Shown here: piece after piece, positions 7,167 through 11,714 of the stretch
How positions within the stretch are numbered: the first letter of the stretch is position 1
How the letters are laid out: each line of letters starts with the position of its first letter
Origin: Flavobacterium psychrophilum
GTDB lineage: Bacteria; Bacteroidota; Bacteroidia; Flavobacteriales; Flavobacteriaceae
Assembly (NCBI GenBank): GCA_945872875.1
Contig: CAMCBB010000057.1
Coordinates: forward strand, 1-11,714
Length of the DNA: 11,714 nt
Direction of reading: 5' to 3'
Notes under the pieces: generated by a model
Told to the model about the DNA's origin: nothing
The model's database searches: none
The model's input: only the letters and a program-made list of their open reading frames with translations
Translations under genes and position numbers: made by a program

Positions 7167-8450
7167 ATGACTTTACTAATTGTTATTATTATTCTAGCTC
7201 TAATATTTGATTATATTAATGGTTTTCATGATGCTGCCAATTCAATTGCAACAATTGTAGCAACTAAAGTATTATCACCCTTTCAGGCAGTTTTATGGGC
7301 TGCTTTTTTCAACTTTTTAGCGTACTGGGTATTTGGATTTGGAGTTGCAGACACAGTTGCTAAAACTGCTAAATCTGAAAACATCGATTTGACCGTAATC
7401 CTTGCTGGAATTATTGCGGCTATTATTTGGAATTTAATTACTTGGTGGAAAGGAATTCCTTCTTCTTCATCGCATACTTTAATTGGGGGTTTTGCAGGTG
7501 CGGCAATTGCACATGCAGGATTTAATGTAGTAAATTGGTTTAAGCCAGGAGAAGATGGTGGTTTACCATCTGGGGTAGGTGTTGTAATAGCTTTTATTGT
7601 TTTAGCTCCCTTGTTAGGGATGATAATTTCTTATTTCATTTCTGTTTGGATGATGTACTCTTCCAAAAAATTAATTACACCTAAATTATTTACATTAACT
7701 TTAATGGGATTAATGATTTGGTTTTTATCTATAGTAATGAAATTTGAAATAGAAAAACCACGATTTGAAAATCACTTTTTAGCTGTTATAAGCGAAACCA
7801 GTAATATTAAATGGTTGCTAGTAGGTATTATCTTTTTTTCTTTAGCATTATTCAATTTATCTTTTAGTTTGCTTTCAACTTCTAAAGCTGAAAAAATATT
7901 AAAAAAAATGCAGTTACTTTCTTCAGCTGCTTTTAGTTTAGGTCATGGAGGAAATGACTCACAAAAAGTAATGGGTATTATTGCAGCTGCTGTTGCTGTG
8001 TTTTTAAAAACAAATCCACATTTTAACATGTCTGATGGTTGGTTGGATCTTAATGTGATTCTTCCAAATGAAGAACTAGGTATTAAGGCAAATATGCCTG
8101 AGTGGATCCCGATTGCTTGTTATTCGGTTATTGCGGCAGGTACTTTAAGTGGGGGTTGGAAAATTGTAAAAACCATGGGTTCCAAAATTACTAAAGTAAA
8201 TGCCTTTGAAGGGGTAGTTGCAGAGTCTGCTGGTGCTTTGACCTTATTCACTACAGAACATTTTAAAATTCCAGTTTCTACTACACATACTATTACAGGA
8301 TCGATTATTGGAGTAGGAGTTACTAAAAGGGTTTCAGCTGTAAGATGGGGAGTAACTGTTAAATTACTTTGGGCTTGGGTATTAACCATTCCTGTGTCTG
8401 CAGTTTTAGCAGCACTAATTTATTATTTACTTGCTTTATTTATTGCTTAA
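7167..8450 (+). CDS. pit: PiT-family inorganic phosphate permease
   Basis: A 427-residue inner-membrane protein with about ten or more hydrophobic segments and the inverted-repeat plan of PiT carriers. The first repeat has GFHDAANSIATIVAT (19-33) and GIPSSSSHTLIGG (96-108). The second has SLGHGGNDSQKVMG (257-270) and IPVSTTHTITGSIIGVG (368-384). These repeated N-D/H-D and S-S-H-T loops form the phosphate and cation site. PiT proteins import phosphate as a metal-phosphate complex or with Na+ or H+; which applies here cannot be told. A hydrophilic loop at about 124-137 and another at about 282-313 interrupt the membrane segments. The gene follows the DUF47 gene and ends 20 nt before a strong terminator, so the operon contains only these two genes. 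The ATG at 7167 starts directly at the first membrane helix. Confidence 0.93.
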   Translation: MTLLIVIIILALIFDYINGFHDAANSIATIVATKVLSPFQAVLWAAFFNFLAYWVFGFGVADTVAKTAKSENIDLTVILAGIIAAIIWNLITWWKGIPSSSSHTLIGGFAGAAIAHAGFNVVNWFKPGEDGGLPSGVGVVIAFIVLAPLLGMIISYFISVWMMYSSKKLITPKLFTLTLMGLMIWFLSIVMKFEIEKPRFENHFLAVISETSNIKWLLVGIIFFSLALFNLSFSLLSTSKAEKILKKMQLLSSAAFSLGHGGNDSQKVMGIIAAAVAVFLKTNPHFNMSDGWLDLNVILPNEELGIKANMPEWIPIACYSVIAAGTLSGGWKIVKTMGSKITKVNAFEGVVAESAGALTLFTTEHFKIPVSTTHTITGSIIGVGVTKRVSAVRWGVTVKLLWAWVLTIPVSAVLAALIYYLLALFIA

Positions 8451-8470
8451 TTTTCATACTATATAATATT

Positions 8471-8503
8471 AAAACTCTTAATTTTTATTAAGAGTTTTTT
8501 TTT
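8471..8503 (+). terminator. Intrinsic terminator after the PiT gene
   Basis: A perfect 12-bp stem (8471-8482 with 8487-8498) with a TTTT loop runs straight into a T tract to 8503. It begins 20 nt after the permease stop and separates this operon from the lysine-rich protein gene. Confidence 0.85.
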
Positions 8504-8552
8504 GTTTAAAACTTTTCAATGTTAAGATTTTATCTAAAACAAAAACTTAACA

Positions 8553-8581
8553 TTGGCATATTGTTTTTTGACTTACATTTG
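8553..8581 (+). promoter_or_regulatory. Promoter of the lysine-rich protein gene
   Basis: TTG at 8553-8555, an 18-nt spacer and TACATTTG at 8574-8581 match the Bacteroidota -33/-7 pattern exactly. Transcription should begin near 8588, about 42 nt before the ATG at 8630. This rules out the in-frame upstream ATG at 8519 as the translation start, because it lies before the promoter. Confidence 0.65.
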
Positions 8582-8629
8582 TTAACGATAAATTTACATA
8601 TAATTTACTATAATTTAACAAAATTAATA

Positions 8630-9088
8630 ATGGATAAAAAAACACCTACTAACGAACAAATTAATGATTCAATTGAAAATATTGAAGCTGTAAATGTTGA
8701 ACTGCAAACTACTGAAGAAGTTGTTCCTGCAAAAACTCCTATAAAACCCAGAAGTAGAACTCGAATAGCAAAACCAGAATTAATTGAAAATAAAGCTGAA
8801 GAAAATCACATTGAGGTTTCTGCTGAAACAGTTGAAGAATCAATATTAGAAACTAATGAAATTAAAAAAATAAAAAATATGAAAAAATCTGAAAAAGAGA
8901 TTGCCAAAAAATTAAAAGAAAAAAAGAAAGCTAAAGTTAAGAAAGAAAAGCAAAAAGAGAAGGACCGTCTTAAAAAACAAAAAGCCAAAAAAAGAGAAAA
9001 GGCAAAAAAACAAAAAGCAAAGGATAAAGCAAAAGCTAATAAAAAAGCAAAAGCAAAAAGAAAATCTAAGTCAAAGAAGAAAAAATAG
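8630..9088 (+). CDS. Lysine-rich-tailed protein (histone H1-like composition), function unknown
   Basis: A 152-residue protein with no recognised family domain. Residues 1-78 are Glu/Asn/Thr-rich and acidic overall, with one basic patch, KPRSRTRIAKP (39-49). Residues 79-152 are a Lys/Ala tail: by my count 40 of 74 are lysine, with 3 arginines and 8 acidic residues, ending in KSKSKKKK. The whole protein is probably disordered, with some helical or coiled-coil potential around 85-140. Such tails resemble those of bacterial H1-like and other nucleic-acid-binding proteins, so binding of DNA or RNA is a reasonable but unproved idea. There is no signal peptide. The start at 8630 is chosen because the promoter at 8553-8581 lies inside the 37-codon upstream extension, which also reads as an unlikely Leu/Ile-rich leader. 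The A-rich codon runs partly reflect lysine (AAA). It is a single-gene unit ended by the terminator at 9101-9130. Confidence 0.75.
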   Translation: MDKKTPTNEQINDSIENIEAVNVELQTTEEVVPAKTPIKPRSRTRIAKPELIENKAEENHIEVSAETVEESILETNEIKKIKNMKKSEKEIAKKLKEKKKAKVKKEKQKEKDRLKKQKAKKREKAKKQKAKDKAKANKKAKAKRKSKSKKKK

Positions 9089-9100
9089 TTTAGAGTTATT

Positions 9101-9130
9101 AAAAAAGGTGCTTAAATAAGCGCCTTTTTT
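9101..9130. terminator. Bidirectional intrinsic terminator between convergent genes
   Basis: A six-A run, a GC-containing stem (GGTGCTTA at 9107-9114 with TAAGCGCC at 9117-9124, one G-T pair) and a six-T run give a symmetrical hairpin. It lies 12 nt after the stop of the lysine-rich protein gene and just beyond the stop at 9132 of the minus-strand NlpC/P60 gene, so it can serve both. Confidence 0.8.
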
Positions 9131-9131
9131 A

Positions 9132-9893
9132 TTATATGATTTTCTTAATTACACGAAGTCGGTGTGTGTGTCTGTTGGTTTCGGCATTATAAATTCCAAG
9201 GTGATCCAATCGGTCAACACGCACTTTTCCACAGGCATGAATGATGTAGTTGTTTTCTAAAATGATTCCCACATGAATGATGTGTCCTTCTTCATTATCA
9301 AAGAAAGCTAAATCACCCGGTTCACTTTCTTCAATAAAACTCAAAACTTCGCCTTGGGAAGCTTGTTGTGAAGCATCTCGTAATAATTGGTAACCATTTA
9401 ACTTGTAAACCATTTGTGTAAAGCCAGAACAATCAATTCCAAATGGTGTTTTGCCACCCCATAAATAAGGTGCATTCAAGTACAAATAAGCAGTAGCTAT
9501 AATATTTGATTTAGCTTTTATTCCTGTTGCTTTTAATCCTTCAAATTGATAATTTTTTATATTAATTTCTGGAATATCTATAAAAGATAAAGAAGCGCCA
9601 AGTGTAATTGGAATTAATGAATTATCTGAAATTGAAATATATTCTACTAAATCAGCATTAAGAATAGTATCCTGATTGCTAAGTAGTTCATAATTTTCTT
9701 TGGTAATTGTTTGAAATTGTTTGCAATCAACCCAGCCTTCATAATCATCAAAATGCAATTTTATTTTTGTCCATTGCTTGTTTTTTTCTAGCACAGAAAA
9801 ATGTTCCCCAAACAATACTTGAGAAACTATTTCACTACGATCACTAGGTTCAGCTCGTAATGGGATTATTGATAAATTACATATTCCAAACAT
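9132..9893 (-). CDS. Cytoplasmic NlpC/P60 (C40) peptidase with SH3-like N-terminal domain, YkfC-like
   Basis: A 253-residue protein without a signal peptide. Residues about 1-60 form an SH3b-like domain (IIPLRAEPSDRSEIVSQVL, then WTKIKLHFDDYEGWVD), and a second, less clear SH3-like region spans about 75-120. The catalytic NlpC/P60 domain has LWGG (144-147), Cys155 in GIDCSGF, His207 in IIHVGI and His219 in YIIHA. The spacings between them (52 and 12) agree closely with the Cys-His-His triad I recall for Bacillus YkfC. YkfC-type enzymes cut gamma-D-glutamyl bonds in murein peptides such as L-Ala-gamma-D-Glu-dipeptides. The lack of a signal fits intracellular recycling of imported muropeptides. 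It lies 15 nt downstream of the thiolase gene and is probably co-transcribed. No transporter or epimerase of muropeptide use is visible, so substrate detail is inferred. Confidence 0.88.
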   Translation of the reverse strand: MFGICNLSIIPLRAEPSDRSEIVSQVLFGEHFSVLEKNKQWTKIKLHFDDYEGWVDCKQFQTITKENYELLSNQDTILNADLVEYISISDNSLIPITLGASLSFIDIPEINIKNYQFEGLKATGIKAKSNIIATAYLYLNAPYLWGGKTPFGIDCSGFTQMVYKLNGYQLLRDASQQASQGEVLSFIEESEPGDLAFFDNEEGHIIHVGIILENNYIIHACGKVRVDRLDHLGIYNAETNRHTHRLRVIKKII

Positions 9894-9908
9894 TTAAAAT
9901 GGAATTAA

Positions 9909-11087
9909 TTAGATGTTTTCGATTATAATTGCCGATGCACCACCACCACCATTACAAATTGCTGCAACTCCGGTTTTGGCATTGTTTTGTTTCAATACAT
10001 TCAATAAGGTAACTACAATTCTTGCTCCTGAGCATCCAAGAGGATGTCCTAAAGAAACTGCTCCGCCATTTACATTGATGTTGCTTGTGTTTAAACCCAA
10101 GATTTTGGCATTCGCCAAACCAACAACTGCAAATGCTTCGTTAAATTCAAAATAATCTACATTGCTTAATTCTAATTTGGCTTTGCTTAACGCTTTGTTG
10201 ACTGCTTTTGCAGGAGCAGTAGTAAACCATTTTGGTTCTTGCGCTGCATCTGCGTAGGATTTTATATAGGCTAGGGGAGTTAATCCCATTGCTTTTGCTT
10301 TATCTTCACTCATTAAGATTACTGCGGCTGCTCCGTCATTAATAGTTGAAGCGTTGGCAGCGGTTACCGTTCCGTCTTTAGTGAATACGGCATTTAATGA
10401 AGGTATTTTATCTAATTTTACATTGGTAAATTCTTCGTCTTTGGTAACTATTATTGGATCACCTTTTCTTTGCGGTACCGCAACAGGAACAATTTCTGAA
10501 TCAAATTTTCCAGCTTCCCAAGCTTTAGCTGATCTTTCATACGATTCGATTGCGAAAGCATCTTGCTCTTCACGAGATATTTTATATTCAGATGCACATA
10601 AATCGGCAGCAACACCCATGGCATTATTATCGTAAGCATCAACTAAACCGTCTTTTTGCATTCCGTCCATCAGGGTAGTTGGACCAAATTTCACTCCGTT
10701 TCTCATATGAACATAATGCGGAATACTGCTCATATTCTCCATTCCACCAGCTACAACAATTTCTGCATCACCAGCCATAATTGCCTGAGCTCCCATCATA
10801 ATAGATTTCATTCCCGAAGCACACACTTTATTTACTGTGGTACAAACAACATCATTTGAAAGTCCTGCAAATAGAGCCGCTTGTCTTGCTGGCGCTTGAC
10901 CAACACCTGCTTGTACTACATTTCCCATAAACACTTCATCCACAAGATTAGGATCTAAATTTATTTTATGTAAAGCTCCTTTAATAGCCGCTGCGCCAAG
11001 ATGTGGAGCAGGAACAGAAGATAAAGCGCCCATAAAACTTCCTATTGGTGTTCTTGCAGCTGCAACAATTACTATTTTATTAGTCAT
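9909..11087 (-). CDS. Acetyl-CoA C-acetyltransferase (thiolase)
   Basis: A 392-residue cytosolic thiolase, exactly the length of the well-studied Zoogloea biosynthetic enzyme and with the same residue numbers: nucleophile Cys89 (NKVCASGMKS), Asn316 in NEAFA, His348 in SLGHPLGCSGAR, and Cys378 in CNGGGG. It joins two acetyl-CoA to acetoacetyl-CoA or runs the reverse cleavage, in fatty-acid or amino-acid breakdown or in ketone/mevalonate-type synthesis. Longer 3-ketoacyl substrates (FadA-like) cannot be excluded, but the length and the loop HYVHMRNGVKFG (124-135) fit the short-chain biosynthetic type. It starts the minus-strand unit that continues into the NlpC/P60 gene after 15 nt. The ATG at 11087 matches the family start MTNKIVIVAAARTPIG. 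A likely promoter is at 11128-11135. No acyl-CoA dehydrogenase or hydratase lies beside it. Confidence 0.93.
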   Translation of the reverse strand: MTNKIVIVAAARTPIGSFMGALSSVPAPHLGAAAIKGALHKINLDPNLVDEVFMGNVVQAGVGQAPARQAALFAGLSNDVVCTTVNKVCASGMKSIMMGAQAIMAGDAEIVVAGGMENMSSIPHYVHMRNGVKFGPTTLMDGMQKDGLVDAYDNNAMGVAADLCASEYKISREEQDAFAIESYERSAKAWEAGKFDSEIVPVAVPQRKGDPIIVTKDEEFTNVKLDKIPSLNAVFTKDGTVTAANASTINDGAAAVILMSEDKAKAMGLTPLAYIKSYADAAQEPKWFTTAPAKAVNKALSKAKLELSNVDYFEFNEAFAVVGLANAKILGLNTSNINVNGGAVSLGHPLGCSGARIVVTLLNVLKQNNAKTGVAAICNGGGGASAIIIENI

Positions 11088-11127
11088 AAACTGTGGTATT
11101 AATATTATGGTTTGTTCGATTGTTTTG

Positions 11128-11135
11128 CAAATTTA
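11128..11135 (-). promoter_or_regulatory. Candidate -7 element for the thiolase-NlpC/P60 unit
   Basis: On the minus strand this is TAAATTTG, an exact match to TAnnTTTG, about 41 nt upstream of the thiolase ATG. The expected -33 region is A/T-rich without a clean TTG, so the assignment is moderate. Confidence 0.45.
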
Positions 11136-11277
11136 CTATTTTTTGTAGAATTTAGCTTTTTAAGTTAAAGATAATCGATATAAATTACAGGTTAATAAAA
11201 TAGCTGTTTCTATATATTTGATTTTTAAGGAATTCATGAAGAGAAAAAATTAATAATTAAAAAAAGAAAATAAAATG

Positions 11278-11308
11278 TTGTAAATATTGTTATGTTACCT
11301 TACATTTG
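11278..11308 (+). promoter_or_regulatory. Promoter of the tRNA Ser-Pro(-Arg) cluster
   Basis: TTG at 11278-11280, a 20-nt spacer and TACATTTG at 11301-11308 fit the Bacteroidota consensus. The -7 octamer is identical to that of the lysine-rich protein gene. Transcription would start near 11315, about 36 nt before tRNA-Ser. The rest of the 263-nt gap (11088-11350) holds the thiolase promoter on the other strand, a lone TATATTTG at 11213-11220 without a -33, and no reading frame worth calling. Confidence 0.65.
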
Positions 11309-11350
11309 CAACCGCTTAAAGAGAAAAGTTCTTATTAATATAAAGATTTT

Positions 11351-11437
11351 GGAGAGTTGCCTGAGAGGCCGAAAGGACATGTTTGCTAAACATGCGTATG
11401 GGAAACTGTACCAAGGGTTCGAATCCCTTACTCTCCG
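11351..11437 (+). tRNA. tRNA-Ser, anticodon GCT
   Basis: An 87-nt class II tRNA. The acceptor GGAGAGT (11351-11357) pairs with ACTCTCC (11430-11436), with G11437 as discriminator. The anticodon stem CATGT/ACATG encloses a TTGCTAA loop, giving anticodon GCT at 11395-11397, which reads AGC and AGU. A long variable arm and a GGTTCGAATCC T-arm are present. CCA is not encoded, so it must be added after transcription. Confidence 0.97.
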
Positions 11438-11449
11438 CTTTTTACACCT

Positions 11450-11524
11450 CGGGGTGTAGCGTAGCCCGGTTATCGCGCCTGCTTTGGGAGCAGGAGGCCG
11501 CAGGTTCGAATCCTGCCACCCCGA
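11450..11524 (+). tRNA. tRNA-Pro, anticodon TGG
   Basis: A 75-nt tRNA 12 nt after tRNA-Ser. The acceptor CGGGGTG (11450-11456) pairs with CACCCCG (11517-11523), and A11524 is the discriminator. The anticodon stem CCTGC/GCAGG encloses TTTGGGA, with anticodon TGG at 11485-11487. The T-arm AGGTTCGAATCCT is standard. CCA is not encoded. It is probably processed from the same transcript as tRNA-Ser. Confidence 0.96.
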
Positions 11525-11539
11525 CAAAATAAAGCGAGG

Positions 11540-11572
11540 AACTTTAAAGAAAGTTTACTTTTATTTAAAGTT
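11540..11572. repeat. Inverted repeat in the tRNA-Pro/tRNA-Arg spacer
   Basis: AACTTTAAA (11540-11548) and TTTAAAGTT (11564-11572) are perfect 9-bp inverted copies around a 15-nt loop, starting 15 nt after tRNA-Pro. It is AU-only apart from one G-C pair, so the hairpin would be weak. A T-rich stretch (11573-11586) follows, so it could help end or shape the tRNA transcript. Confidence 0.45.
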
Positions 11573-11586
11573 TAAGGTTTGTTTTT

Positions 11587-11609
11587 AAATTGAAGCGAAG
11601 CTTTAATTT
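11587..11609. repeat. Hairpin with GCGAAGC tip in the tRNA spacer
   Basis: AAATTGAAGC (11587-11596) and GCTTTAATTT (11600-11609) form a 10-bp stem with one G-T pair and a GAA loop. The tip GCGAAGC is known as an unusually stable small DNA hairpin. There is no clear T run after it, so it is not a textbook terminator. Confidence 0.5.
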
Positions 11610-11645
11610 GCTACATAACCCTACAGGATCATGAAATAATCCTGC

Positions 11646-11669
11646 CATTTTATTCAAAGCTAAAATGGT
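11646..11669. repeat. Inverted repeat running into the tRNA-Arg 5' end
   Basis: CCATTTTA (11646-11653) and TAAAATGG (11662-11669) are perfect 8-bp inverted copies with an 8-nt loop. The right arm includes the first two bases (GG) of tRNA-Arg, so in a precursor transcript it would compete with the acceptor stem or mark the 5' cleavage site. Confidence 0.5.
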
Positions 11670-11714
11670 TCCATAGCTCAGCTGGATAGAGCAACTGCCT
11701 TCTAAGCAGTAGGT
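11668..11714 (+). tRNA. tRNA-Arg, anticodon TCT (cut by the window end)
   Basis: The 5' 47 nt of a tRNA: acceptor 5' strand GGTTCCA (11668-11674), T8-A9, D-arm GCTC...GAGC with CAGCTGGATA, and anticodon stem ACTGC/GCAGT enclosing CTTCTAA. The anticodon is TCT at 11702-11704, reading AGA and AGG. The variable arm starts at the window edge; the T-arm and 3' acceptor strand lie outside, so pairing of the acceptor cannot be checked. Confidence 0.92.

Noticed and set aside
8120..8389. Minus-strand frame of 89 codons
   Set aside because: It is antisense inside the PiT permease, whose motifs are intact. It has no features of its own.
8519..8629. Upstream in-frame extension of the lysine-rich protein
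   Set aside because: The consensus promoter at 8553-8581 lies inside it, so the ATG at 8519 would not be on the transcript. The composition also differs from the rest.
11300..11527. Minus-strand frame of 75 codons
   Set aside because: It is antisense to tRNA-Ser and tRNA-Pro. The GWQDSNLRPPAPKAG type of peptide is a well-known spurious translation of tRNA genes.
1..11714. CRISPR array, mobile element, phage or defence island
   Set aside because: No regularly spaced repeats, transposase or integrase genes, or known defence genes were seen; all large frames are housekeeping or metabolic families. A tRNA-associated integration site cannot be judged because the window ends inside tRNA-Arg.

Overview
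The window looks like chromosomal DNA from a member of the Bacteroidota, most likely Flavobacterium or a close relative in Flavobacteriaceae. It is AT-rich. Most genes lack a clear Shine-Dalgarno sequence and have A/T-rich leaders. Several starts are preceded by the Bacteroidota promoter pattern (TTG about 17-20 nt upstream of TAnnTTTG). The gene content fits too: a short MenE, an outer-membrane carboxypeptidase-regulatory/TonB-plug protein, and a PiT transporter paired with DUF47. No mobile element, phage gene, CRISPR array or toxin-antitoxin pair was seen.

Left part (1-3073): a minus-strand outer-membrane beta-barrel protein of the TonB-receptor type runs off the left edge (1-587). Next comes a minus-strand ArsC/glutaredoxin-fold reductase (674-1027). 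Divergent from it is a plus-strand pair, a CPBP/CAAX-type intramembrane protease and menE, the o-succinylbenzoate-CoA ligase of menaquinone synthesis. The arsC promoter overlaps the start codon of the protease gene.

Middle part (3084-8503): a minus-strand two-gene unit holds a methylcrotonyl-CoA-carboxylase-like carboxyltransferase followed 5 nt later by a secreted M1 metallopeptidase; it converges on menE. Divergent from it is a plus-strand phosphate uptake pair, a DUF47/PhoU-like protein and a PiT permease. It has a good promoter and ends at a strong intrinsic terminator.

Right part (8574-11714): a small gene with its own promoter encodes a protein with an acidic N-terminal half and a very lysine-rich tail. 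It ends in a terminator shared with the convergent minus-strand pair, thiolase followed by a cytoplasmic NlpC/P60 cell-wall peptide hydrolase. A tRNA cluster follows (Ser-GCT, Pro-TGG, Arg-TCT, the last cut by the window end) behind a clear promoter. The spacer between Pro and Arg carries three inverted repeats, one reaching into the tRNA-Arg 5' end.

Overall this is ordinary housekeeping and metabolic chromosome, and I do not see a new defence or mobile system. The points most worth a second look are the lysine-tailed protein, the overlapping arsC/protease control region, the odd operon pairings (carboxyltransferase with M1 peptidase; thiolase with NlpC/P60) and the hairpins in the tRNA spacer.
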